From: CBDCGS01 sp965216915
GTDB lineage: Bacteria > Pseudomonadota > Alphaproteobacteria > UBA828
Direction of reading: 5' to 3'
Length of the DNA stretch: 64,000 nt
NCBI GenBank assembly: GCA_965216915.1
Contig: CBDCGS010000011.1
Coordinates: 1,240,001 to 1,304,000 of the forward strand
In this document: positions 24,806 through 32,839 of the stretch, piece after piece
Layout: the number at the start of each line of letters is the position of its first letter
How positions within the stretch are numbered: position 1 is the stretch's first letter
The notes under the pieces: model-generated
What the model was told of the DNA's origin: nothing
Database searches by the model: none
The model's input: only the letters and a program-made list of their open reading frames with translations
Made by a program: the position numbers and the translations under genes

Positions 24806-26350
24806 ATGCGAATTGGCGTTGATGTCGGTGGCACCAACACCGACGCGGCGCTGATGGACGGCAATACCGTCGTCGCATCAGTCAAAGCGCCGACCACCGA
24901 AGACGTCGGCTCGGGCGTGGTGGCCGCAATCAAGAACGTGCTCGCGGAATCGGGCGCGTCGGCGGCCGCGGTCACCGGCGTGATGATCGGCACCACACAA
25001 TTCACCAATGCCATCGTCGAGCGGCGCCGGCTTGTGCCGGTCGCCATCATCCGCCTGGCGCTGCCCGCAACCGAAAGCCTCAACCCGCTGATCGACTGGC
25101 CCAAGGACCTGGTGGGTGTGATCGGGCGCCACGTCTACATGGCAAAGGGCGGCTACGAGGTGGATGGTCGCGAGATCTCGCCCTTGGACGAGACCGAGAT
25201 CGCGGAGATCGCGCGTGATGTGAAGGCGAAAGGCCTCCGCTCGGTCGCGGTCTCCTCAGTGTTCGCACCGCTCAACCATGCACAAGAGCAACGTGCGAAC
25301 GAGATCATTCGCAACGAATATCCGGAAGTGCAGATTACGCTTTCCAACGAGATCGGCCGGGTCGGGCTGATCGAGCGCGAGAATGCCGCGGTGATGAACG
25401 CGTCATTGGTCGAGCTCTCGACCAAGGTTGTCGGCTCCTTCCGCGACGCGCTGAAGGAGCTCTCGATCGACGCGCCGTTTTTCATCAGCCAGAACGACGG
25501 CACGCTGATGAGCGCCGACTATGTCGAGCGCTACCCGGTTCTCACCTTTGCCTCGGGCCCGACGAACAGCATGCGGGGCGCCGCCTTCCTCTCGGATCAG
25601 GAGAATGCGGTGGTCGTCGATATCGGCGGGACCACGACCGATGTCGGTGTGCTCGCGCGCGGCTTTCCGCGCGAATCCGCGGTCGCGGTCGATGTCGGCG
25701 GCGTGCGGACGAATTTCCGCATGCCCGACGTGCTCGCGATCGGGCTCGGCGGCGGCAGCCACGTCCGCGGCGACGATCCGATCACCATCGGGCCCGATTC
25801 GGTCGGTTTCGAACTCACCAGCAAGGCCTTGGTCTTCGGCGGTGACACGTTGACCGCCACCGACATCGCGGTCGCGGGCGGCCTCGCCGATATCGGCGAT
25901 CGCGCCGCGGTCAAATCGATCGGCGCCGGGACGGTGAGCCGGGCGCTCGACCGCATTCACCTCATGGTCGAGGACGCGATCGACCGGATGAAGACCAGCG
26001 CCGAACCGGTGCCGGCGATCCTGGTCGGCGGCGGCAGCATCCTCCTGAACCGCGACCTCGCAGGCGTTTCCGTCCTCAACGTGCCGGAGCATTCCGCCGT
26101 CGCGAACGCGATCGGCGCGGCGATCGCCCAGGTCGGCGGGGAGGTCGATCGCGTGTTCTCCTACGAAACGGAGGGGCGCGAGAACGCCATCGAGCAGGCG
26201 AAGAAAGAGGCGGTCGCGAAGGCGGTCGATGCCGGTGCAGAGGCCGGCAGCATCGAGATTATCGAAGTCGAAGAGATCCCGCTCGCCTATCTGCCGGGCG
26301 CCGCCTGCCGTGTCCGCGTCAAGGCCGTCGGCGATCTGGCGGGCGGTTAG
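24806..26350 (+). CDS. Hydantoinase/oxoprolinase-family protein (HyuA-like)
   Basis: This 514-residue ASKHA-fold protein has the N-terminal phosphate loop RIGVDVGGTNTDAAL, a central VVVDIGGTTTDVGVLARG and a C-terminal ILVGGGSILLNRDLAG. Relatives (HyuA, ATP-dependent 5-oxoprolinase, acetone carboxylase beta) use ATP to open a cyclic amide or to carboxylate. At this length it lacks the long C-terminal extension of full HyuA/acetone carboxylase. A strong AGGGGAGATG site precedes the ATG. DUF917 follows 14 bp downstream, a common partnership. Confidence 0.88.
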   Translation: MRIGVDVGGTNTDAALMDGNTVVASVKAPTTEDVGSGVVAAIKNVLAESGASAAAVTGVMIGTTQFTNAIVERRRLVPVAIIRLALPATESLNPLIDWPKDLVGVIGRHVYMAKGGYEVDGREISPLDETEIAEIARDVKAKGLRSVAVSSVFAPLNHAQEQRANEIIRNEYPEVQITLSNEIGRVGLIERENAAVMNASLVELSTKVVGSFRDALKELSIDAPFFISQNDGTLMSADYVERYPVLTFASGPTNSMRGAAFLSDQENAVVVDIGGTTTDVGVLARGFPRESAVAVDVGGVRTNFRMPDVLAIGLGGGSHVRGDDPITIGPDSVGFELTSKALVFGGDTLTATDIAVAGGLADIGDRAAVKSIGAGTVSRALDRIHLMVEDAIDRMKTSAEPVPAILVGGGSILLNRDLAGVSVLNVPEHSAVANAIGAAIAQVGGEVDRVFSYETEGRENAIEQAKKEAVAKAVDAGAEAGSIEIIEVEEIPLAYLPGAACRVRVKAVGDLAGG

Positions 26351-26364
26351 AAAGGATACGTGTC

Positions 26365-27456
26365 ATGAAGATGCACCTGGACCTGCTTCCGGATTTCCTG
26401 CGCGGCACGGCCTTTCTCGGCACGGGTGGTGGGGGCGACCCCTATGTCGGCGGCCTGATCTTGCGCCAGAAGCTCGAGGAAGGCGCGGATATCACGATCA
26501 TGGACCCGATGGATCTCGATGACGATGCGTTCGTCGTGTCCGTCGCGAATATGGGGGCGCCGACCGTGATGGTCGAAAAGATCCCGAGCGCGCGCTCAAT
26601 GGTGAATTGCCTTCGCTCGATCGAACGCGAGAAGGGCCGCAAGGCGGATGCGCTGGTTGCCGCCGAGGCCGGCGGCATCAACGGAACCCTGCCGATGGTG
26701 ATCGGCGCGATGACGGGCTTGCCGGTGATCGATGCCGATGGGATGGGGCGGGCATTCCCCGAGCTTCAGATGTGCACCTTCGGCGTCTACGGCGTGCCGG
26801 CATCGCCGATCGTCTTGCGCGACGAGCATGACAACGAGGTGATTGTCCGCGCACGCAGCAATCTCGAATCGGAATGGTTCGCCCGCGTGGTTTGCACGCG
26901 GATGGGCACCAAGTCGGAGATCGCGCTCTACGCCATGTCCGGCAAGGAGGCGAAGGAAACCGGCGTGCTCTATACGACGACCCTCGCGATGGAAATCGGC
27001 CGCTCGATCCGCGAGGCTCGTGAAACCCAGAGCGATCCCTTCGAGGGGCTCGCCCGCTACTTCCAGACGTCCAAGGACACCCGCTTTTGCAAGGTGCTGT
27101 TCGAGGGCAAGGTGGTCGACCTCTTGCGTGAAACCACCCGCGGCTGGGCCATCGGGCGCGTGATCTTCGAGGGGATCGGCGCCAGCGAGGGCCAACTCGA
27201 GGTGCGCTTCCAAAACGAGTTCTTGGTGGCGCAGCAAGGCGAGCGCATGCTGGCCATGGTGCCTGACCTGATTTGCGTCCTCGACCAGGAGAACGCGGAG
27301 CCGATCACCACAGAGGGTCTGAAATATGGCCAGCGGGTTCGCGTGGTCGGCGTCAGCGTGCCGCCGGTGATGCGCACGCCGGAGGCGATCGCCGTGTTCG
27401 GGCCGAAATATTTCGGGATCTCGGATGTGTACACGCCCATCGAGGAGCTCGTGTGA
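26365..27456 (+). CDS. DUF917-family protein (thiohydantoin desulfurase-like)
   Basis: This 363-residue protein has the family N-terminal glycine cluster GTAFLGTGGGGDPYVG and downstream ADALVAAEAGGINGTLPM and PVIDADGMGRAFPELQM. As I recall, part of this family has been described as S-methyl-thiohydantoin desulfurase; others are annotated only as hydantoinase partners. It sits between HyuA and a dipeptidase, and AAAGGA precedes the ATG. Its stop overlaps the dipeptidase GTG. Role inferred: hydantoin-type ring processing. Confidence 0.82.
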   Translation: MKMHLDLLPDFLRGTAFLGTGGGGDPYVGGLILRQKLEEGADITIMDPMDLDDDAFVVSVANMGAPTVMVEKIPSARSMVNCLRSIEREKGRKADALVAAEAGGINGTLPMVIGAMTGLPVIDADGMGRAFPELQMCTFGVYGVPASPIVLRDEHDNEVIVRARSNLESEWFARVVCTRMGTKSEIALYAMSGKEAKETGVLYTTTLAMEIGRSIREARETQSDPFEGLARYFQTSKDTRFCKVLFEGKVVDLLRETTRGWAIGRVIFEGIGASEGQLEVRFQNEFLVAQQGERMLAMVPDLICVLDQENAEPITTEGLKYGQRVRVVGVSVPPVMRTPEAIAVFGPKYFGISDVYTPIEELV

Positions 27457-28466
27457 GCGAACGCGTGGCGCGCGGCTGGCCGGTCTCGCCCGAGGCGGCC
27501 CGGCTCCACGCCGACGCGTTGGTGTGGGACAATCACGGCTGTCTGCCGATCCGGCTCGATGATCGGTTCTTGCCCGAGCTTGAGCGGTATCGAAGGGCCG
27601 GTGTGGATGTCGCCTCGATCAATGTCGGATTCGGCGATATGCCCTGGCAGCGCCATATCGAGATGCTGGCGCACTTTCGTGCCTGGGTTCGCGCGCACGA
27701 GGCCGACTACGCCCTCGTCGATCGCGTCGATGACATCCGCGTGGCCAAGGTCGCCGGGAAGCTCGCCGTCACCTTCGATATCGAGGGCGCTGGCGCCATC
27801 CAAGACCAACTCAGCCTGACCCAGCTCTACTACGATCTCGGTGTGCGCTGGATGCTGCTCGCCTACAACAGGACCAACGCCGTCGGCGGGGGCTGCCAAG
27901 ACGATGATCCGGGCCTGACCGCCTTCGGTCGCAAGGTGATCGCCGAAATGGTTCGTGTCGGCATGGTGGTCTGCTGCAGCCACACCGGCGAGCGCACCAC
28001 ACTCGATGCGATGGCGGTGGCGAATGCGCCGGTCATCCTGTCTCACGCCAACCCGCGTGCCCTCAAGGACCATCCCCGCAATGTGACCGATCGCGTGCTC
28101 ACGGCCTGCGCGCAGACGGGCGGCGTGGTCGGGATCAACGGCATCGGGATTTTCCTTGGGGAGAACGATGCCAGCACCGAGGCGCTCGTCCGCCATGTCG
28201 ACTACACGGTCGAGCGCATCGGCCCCGCTCATGTGGGCCTCGGCATCGACTATGTGTTCGACCAAGGAGAGCTCGACGCCTTGGTCCGCGAGCGCCCCGA
28301 CCAATTTCCACCCGAGCACGGCTATGCCGCTGGGATCAGGATGGTCGTGCCGGAGCAAATGCCCGAGATCACCGAGGCGCTCCTAAGGCGCGGCTACGCC
28401 GAGGCGGATATCCGCGCAATTCTCGGCGGCAACTTCCTGCGCATCGCGGAGCAAGCGTGGCGCTGA
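27453..28466 (+). CDS. M19 membrane dipeptidase-family protein with altered metal site
   Basis: This 337-residue amidohydrolase-fold protein resembles renal dipeptidase: FDIEGAGAI supplies the bridging Glu, CCSHTGERT and ILSHANPRALKDHPRN the two His ligands, and HVGLGIDYVFD the Asp region. The N-terminal motif is DNHGCLP where the family has DGHNDLP, so the second ligand is Cys in place of Asp (HxC for HxD). The GTG start overlaps the DUF917 stop (GTGA). Bacterial members cleave dipeptides or D-amino-acyl amides; substrate here is unknown. Confidence 0.85.
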   Translation: MSERVARGWPVSPEAARLHADALVWDNHGCLPIRLDDRFLPELERYRRAGVDVASINVGFGDMPWQRHIEMLAHFRAWVRAHEADYALVDRVDDIRVAKVAGKLAVTFDIEGAGAIQDQLSLTQLYYDLGVRWMLLAYNRTNAVGGGCQDDDPGLTAFGRKVIAEMVRVGMVVCCSHTGERTTLDAMAVANAPVILSHANPRALKDHPRNVTDRVLTACAQTGGVVGINGIGIFLGENDASTEALVRHVDYTVERIGPAHVGLGIDYVFDQGELDALVRERPDQFPPEHGYAAGIRMVVPEQMPEITEALLRRGYAEADIRAILGGNFLRIAEQAWR

Positions 28467-28481
28467 TCCCGGACCTGACGC

Positions 28482-28588
28482 GAGAGAGCATGTCATGGTC
28501 ACTCATGCTCACGGGACGCGCTCTCTCTCATTGGCATTGACGCAAAGGCGTCGTCGCAGGCGATGCCACCCGCGCGGGATTTGCTTCA
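28482..28588 (+). repeat. Two-hairpin intergenic repeat, copy C
   Basis: This ~107-bp element lies between the convergent dipeptidase and ABC ATPase genes. It begins GAGAGAGCATGTCATGG, has AGAGAGC pairing with GCTCTCT, then TTGGCATTGACGCAAAGGCG (nearly identical to copy D), the CGTCGTCGCAGG block and ends GGGATTTGCTTCA. The last three bases are the TGA stop of the ABC ATPase read on the minus strand, so the repeat runs into the 3' end of that gene. Confidence 0.85.
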
Positions 28589-29656
28589 GTCGACGAGGAG
28601 CTCGCTGCTTTCGAGCGTCCAGCCGATCATCGCCTCGCTGCCCGGCGCGAGGTGGGGTTGGTCGGGCCGGTTGGGGACCTCGGAAACGATTTCCTGGCCG
28701 GCGAGCGAGAGACGATAGCGGATGAGCGCGCCCTGGTAGCTTCGATCGACGACGGTCGCGGTGACGTGCGGGCCGTTCACCCCTTCGGCGGCGGCGCCGA
28801 GCAGAACCCGTTCCGGGCGCACGACGAAGCCGACCGGCTGCCCCACCGCGATCCCGTCGCGCCGGGGCGCTGCGATCTCGATATCGCCGAGCGCGATCCG
28901 GCACTCCGCGTCGTCCACGCTCGCGACGGTCGCCTCGAGGATGTTGGATTCGCCGATGAAGTCGGTGACGAAGCGATCGCCCGGATGCTCGTAGATCTCT
29001 TCCGGCGCGCCAACCTGGACGACGCGCGCCTTGTTCATGACCGCGATGCGGTCCGACATGGTGAGTGCTTCGCCCTGGTCATGGGTGACATAGATCGTGG
29101 TGATGCCGAGCGATTGCTGCAAGCCTTTGATCCAGTACTTCATTTCCTCGCGCAGCTTCTTGTCGAGGGCGCTCAGCGGCTCGTCGAGCAGCAGGATCTT
29201 GGGCTCGGTGACCAGGACTCGCGCAAGGGCGACCCGCTGTTGCTCGCCGCCCGACAGCTCCCGTTGGTAGCGTTTCTCGTAGCCGTCGAGATTGACCTGC
29301 TCGAGCGCCGTAGCCACGCGCGTGCGAATTTCGGCGCGCGGCACCTTGCGCATCTTGAGGCCGAAGGCAATGTTGTCGAAGACGTTCATGTGCGGAAAGA
29401 TCGCGTAGTTCTGGAAGACGATCCCGATGCCGCGCTTCTCCGGCGGCAGATAGGTCATGTCCTCACCACCGATGTAGACCTCTCCGGCGCTTGGCCGCAC
29501 GAAGCCTGCAACCATCCGGAGCGTTGTGGTCTTGCCGCAGCCCGAAGGACCGAGGAGGGAGAAAAACTCGCCCTCCTCGATCTTCAGGTTCACGTCCTCG
29601 ACCGCGAGCGTGGCGCCGTAAGACTTGCTGAGCGCGATCAGCTCTACGTCTGACAC
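28586..29656 (-). CDS. ABC importer ATPase, PotA type
   Basis: This 356-residue ATPase has Walker A GPSGCGKTT (36–44), the signature LSGGEQQR (134–141), Walker B ILLLDEPLSALD (154–165), a switch His in YVTHDQGEALTMSDR, and a C-terminal TOBE domain. This is the PotA/CysA-like class that drives polyamine, iron, thiamine or sugar uptake. The start is a GTG with GAGGA 4 bp upstream. It is the last gene of a permease–permease–binding-protein–ATPase operon. Confidence 0.93.
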   Translation of the reverse strand: MSDVELIALSKSYGATLAVEDVNLKIEEGEFFSLLGPSGCGKTTTLRMVAGFVRPSAGEVYIGGEDMTYLPPEKRGIGIVFQNYAIFPHMNVFDNIAFGLKMRKVPRAEIRTRVATALEQVNLDGYEKRYQRELSGGEQQRVALARVLVTEPKILLLDEPLSALDKKLREEMKYWIKGLQQSLGITTIYVTHDQGEALTMSDRIAVMNKARVVQVGAPEEIYEHPGDRFVTDFIGESNILEATVASVDDAECRIALGDIEIAAPRRDGIAVGQPVGFVVRPERVLLGAAAEGVNGPHVTATVVDRSYQGALIRYRLSLAGQEIVSEVPNRPDQPHLAPGSEAMIGWTLESSELLVD

Positions 29657-29688
29657 GCCGTCCTCACCCGCTTGTCGCCATCCACGTC

Positions 29689-30825
29689 CTAGGCGCCGAA
29701 GATCTCGTTGGTGGTCTCGACGATGTCGTCCTCGTTGTCGAGATACCAATCCCAATCCGGGATCCAGAGGCCTTCCATGGCGCCTTCCGCGTTGACCACG
29801 CCCTTGCTCGCGAGATTGTCGGCAACGCTCGCCTTGCTGTTGGTCGGGCGCAGGTAGAACGTCGTGCCCGCCTTCGTTTGATAGGCGGGATCGAGCGCTT
29901 CGTTGACGAGCGCCAGCGCGAGCTTCTTTTGCACCGGCTCGGAGTAGCGGCTCACGGTTTTCGTCTGGGTGAGGATCGGCTTGCGCACCTCCCAGATCAC
30001 CGGCGCGACCGGGATGTCCTTGTCCATCTGGAAGTAGACCTCGCCCTCCCATTGCACGCCGATGTGAACCTCGCCGCGCTCGACCAAGGTCTGCATGTTG
30101 CCGGTGAAGTCCGAGATCTTCATCGGCATGGCGCGCTCCATCGCGTCGAAGCCCGCGTCCATGTCCTCTGTTCCGCTGCCCCATGCCGCGCTTGCGGTGA
30201 TGAAGAACACCATCTGTAGCGTGTTCGAGGTGATGTAGGTCGCACGGTTGCCGGCAAAACGGTCTTCCCAGAACGACTTGAAATCGGTCGGCGCCGGGTC
30301 CGCGAGATCGGTGCGGTACACATAGGCGTACTGCCCGAAGGCCCAGGTGATGCCGACACCGGTGCCGAACGCGAAATCCCAGCAATCCTTGGCGTTCGGG
30401 ATATTGGCCTTCATCTCCTCGACATCCATGAAGTAGTCGCCGGCGCGCGCCGTCTTCTTCATCTCCGGGATGTTCCAGTTGCAGGTATCGAAGGCCGGAT
30501 CCTTCGGCCCGCCCGCGACATATTTCGGGAACCAGGGCCAGGAGGAGTCGTAGGCGATCGTGCAGTTGTATTTCTGCTCGAACGCATTGAGCTGGTTCTC
30601 GCGCACGAACTCTTCCCAGAACCCGCCCCATTCGCCGAGGTTCACGGTGGCGCCGCCCGCGTCGAACGGCTCGCCGTCCCAGTGCACATCCTGCGACCAT
30701 GCGTGGTTGATGTTGAAGAGGCCGAAGGTCGTCGAGGCGGCGGCTGCGGCGCCCGCAACGGCCGTTCCCTTCAGCAGGTCGCGTCGTGAGGGGCCGAGGC
30801 GGGTCTTCGTCTTGCGGTCTTTCAT
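29689..30825 (-). CDS. Extracellular solute-binding protein, PotD/F type
   Basis: This 378-residue binding protein is exported by the Tat route: SRRDLLKGTAVAG (about 13–25) followed by an Ala-rich hydrophobic stretch. The mature part begins VHWDGEPFDAGGATVNLGEW, with NKYN/CTIAYDSSW-like folds and a WIPDWDWYLDNEDDIV C-terminus typical of polyamine/spermidine-class binding proteins. The ATG at 30825 has GGGAGATGG upstream. Ligand candidates are polyamines or other organic cations; nothing here proves which. Confidence 0.9.
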   Translation of the reverse strand: MKDRKTKTRLGPSRRDLLKGTAVAGAAAAASTTFGLFNINHAWSQDVHWDGEPFDAGGATVNLGEWGGFWEEFVRENQLNAFEQKYNCTIAYDSSWPWFPKYVAGGPKDPAFDTCNWNIPEMKKTARAGDYFMDVEEMKANIPNAKDCWDFAFGTGVGITWAFGQYAYVYRTDLADPAPTDFKSFWEDRFAGNRATYITSNTLQMVFFITASAAWGSGTEDMDAGFDAMERAMPMKISDFTGNMQTLVERGEVHIGVQWEGEVYFQMDKDIPVAPVIWEVRKPILTQTKTVSRYSEPVQKKLALALVNEALDPAYQTKAGTTFYLRPTNSKASVADNLASKGVVNAEGAMEGLWIPDWDWYLDNEDDIVETTNEIFGA

Positions 30826-30850
30826 CGTTCCATCTCCCGTTCTCTTTGGC

Positions 30851-31729
30851 TCAATTGAATTTGATGCCGGCAAAGCGCCGGATGTTGATCAGTCGCGAGG
30901 TGAGCAGCATCGACACCACCACGAGCATGATCGCAAAGATGCCCGCCGCGGCCGCGGTCGGCTCAAAGGTGTAGCGAAGAGAAATATAAAGCGCGATCGG
31001 TAGCGGCGTGAAGTTCGGCGTGCTCAGGAACAGCGAGACGTCGAACTGTCCGAACGACACGATGAACGCGAAAATCGCGCCGGCCGCCACACCGGGCCCG
31101 ATGTTCGGCAGCGTGACCTTGCGGAAGGCTTTGAGCGGGCCTGCGCCGAGGCTCCGCGCCGCTTCCTCGAGCGCCGGATCGAAGTTGAAGAGCGCCGCGG
31201 ACACTGTGCCGATGACGTAGGGGCAGGTCACGAGCACATGGCCGATGATCAATCCCGGTAGCGTGCGCGCGAGCCCGATGCCGCTCGTGATGAAGAAAAC
31301 GTAGAGCGCAAGGCCGAGCACGATGCCTGGCAAGATCAGGGGCGATAAGAAGTAGGCGCGCAGGAGATTGCGGCCCGGGAAGGTCATGCGCACCAGGAAG
31401 ATCGCCGCCATGGTGCCAAGCGTCGTCGAGATCACCATCACGACCACGGCCAGCCAAAGGCTAAAGAGATAGGCCTGCAGGAACTCGCTCGATTCGAAGA
31501 AGGCGTAGATCCAGCGCATCGAGAGGCCCTCGGGCGGCCAGGTGAGGTGATCGCCCGAGTTCAGGCCTGCGAGGATCACGATGACCACGGGCAGCAGGAG
31601 CACCACGAACGCCGCCCAAGCGCCGATCTTCAGCGGCAGCGCAATGGTCGATTCGTCCTTGCGCCGGCCGCGCCCCCAAAGCGACCAGCGCCCGCCAGGC
31701 ATGAAGTCGGACCGCGTCATCTCGGCCAT
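30851..31729 (-). CDS. ABC importer permease, PotC type
   Basis: This 292-residue inner-membrane permease has about six hydrophobic segments and the ATPase-contacting EAA loop EEAARSLGAGPLKAFRKVTL. A long soluble N-terminus precedes the first helix (SLWGRGRRKDESTIALPLK). Its ATG overlaps the stop of the upstream permease (ATGA), a strong sign of stoichiometric coupling. The binding-protein gene follows 25 bp downstream. Confidence 0.92.
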   Translation of the reverse strand: MAEMTRSDFMPGGRWSLWGRGRRKDESTIALPLKIGAWAAFVVLLLPVVIVILAGLNSGDHLTWPPEGLSMRWIYAFFESSEFLQAYLFSLWLAVVVMVISTTLGTMAAIFLVRMTFPGRNLLRAYFLSPLILPGIVLGLALYVFFITSGIGLARTLPGLIIGHVLVTCPYVIGTVSAALFNFDPALEEAARSLGAGPLKAFRKVTLPNIGPGVAAGAIFAFIVSFGQFDVSLFLSTPNFTPLPIALYISLRYTFEPTAAAAGIFAIMLVVVSMLLTSRLINIRRFAGIKFN

Positions 31730-32643
31730 CAGGCGCGCCCTCCGGCCGTGCGCGCCGCGAAGCGCTGGTAGACGTAGACCGCGACCACGCTAGTGACGAA
31801 CAACACGACCGCGATGGTCGCGCCGAACTGCCATTTACCCATCTCGGCGATCTGCTGATAGATGTGGAGCGGCATCACGATGACCTTCCAACCGCCCATC
31901 AGCGCGGGCACCACGTAGGACGAGATCGAGATCGCGAACACCAGAAGCGTGCCGGCCAGAATGCCGGGCATGCTCAGCGGGAACGTGATCCGCCAGAACG
32001 TGGTCCATCGGCTCGCCCCGAGACTGCGCGCGGCCTCCTCCACAGAGGGGTTGATGCCGCGAATGATGCCGATCAGCGAGAGCACCATGAAGGGCAGGGT
32101 GAACTGCACGAGCCCGACGACCGCGCCGAAGAAGTTGTACATCAGCGGCAGCGGCTCGCTGATCGCGCCGACGTCCTGCAGGATCCCGTTGATGATGCCG
32201 TTGTCGCCCATCAGCACCATCAGGCCGAACAGGCGGATCACCATGTCGAGCTGCATCGCGCTGAGCACGAGGATCATATAGAACGTGTTGCGGCCCGGAT
32301 TCTTGGTCTTGGCGATGAAGTAGGCGAGTGGGTAGCCGAGCGCCAGCGTGCACGCGGAAACGATCGCGGCGAGGCCGATCGAGCGGAGTGCAGCCTCGTA
32401 GTAGAGCGAGCGGTTGAAGAACCGAATGTAGTTCTTGAGCGTGAAGTCCCACTGCACGTCGACCACGCCCGCGACCGACTTGTCGAACGAGATAAGGAAC
32501 AGCGAGACGGTCGGGATGACGAAGAAGATCAGGAAGAAGACGAACGCCGGAAGAACCAGCCAGAACAAGCGGTTCCCGCCGAAAAAACTCCGGATCTCGC
32601 GCGACCAATCGCGTGGCCGCGCTTCTGCGACGGCGACCGCCAT
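31729..32643 (-). CDS. ABC importer permease, PotB type
   Basis: This 304-residue permease starts the importer operon. It has a cytosolic N-terminus, about six membrane helices and the EAA motif EEAARSLGASRWTTFWRITF. GGGAGAG precedes the ATG; TAGACT at 32669–32674 (minus) is a weak candidate -10. Repeat copy D lies upstream between this gene and the MDR oxidoreductase. Confidence 0.92.
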   Translation of the reverse strand: MAVAVAEARPRDWSREIRSFFGGNRLFWLVLPAFVFFLIFFVIPTVSLFLISFDKSVAGVVDVQWDFTLKNYIRFFNRSLYYEAALRSIGLAAIVSACTLALGYPLAYFIAKTKNPGRNTFYMILVLSAMQLDMVIRLFGLMVLMGDNGIINGILQDVGAISEPLPLMYNFFGAVVGLVQFTLPFMVLSLIGIIRGINPSVEEAARSLGASRWTTFWRITFPLSMPGILAGTLLVFAISISSYVVPALMGGWKVIVMPLHIYQQIAEMGKWQFGATIAVVLFVTSVVAVYVYQRFAARTAGGRA

Positions 32644-32734
32644 TGTCTCTCCCGCCTCTTCCGCCCGCAGTCTAGTGTTGCACGAACGGCGGGCGGCGCC
32701 CTAGCGAATCATCGCCGTATCGTGGGTCGTCCGC

Positions 32735-32839
32735 GCTAGCAAATCCCGAGCAGGTGGAATCACCTGCGACGACGCATTTGCGTCAATGCCAATGAGAGAG
32801 AGCATGTCGCGTGAGCTTTAGTGAACGTGGCATGCGCTA
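32735..32839 (-). repeat. Two-hairpin intergenic repeat, copy D
   Basis: This is the same family as copies A–C in inverted orientation. Read on the minus strand it starts with the TAG stop of the MDR gene (TAGCGCATGCCACG), contains GCTCACGCGACATGC, TTGGCATTGACGCAAATGCG, CGTCGTCGCAGGTGATTCC with the perfect arms GCAGGTG/CACCTGC, and ends GGGATTTGCTAGC. It is the cleanest copy for folding. It separates the 3' end of the MDR gene from the start of the importer operon. Confidence 0.85.

Noticed and set aside
28586..30700. 704-codon minus-strand frame suggesting a binding protein–ATPase fusion
   Set aside because: The upstream half is the wrong frame of the solute-binding protein, which is intact in its own frame and ends at 29689; the ATPase has its own GTG and ribosome-binding site.
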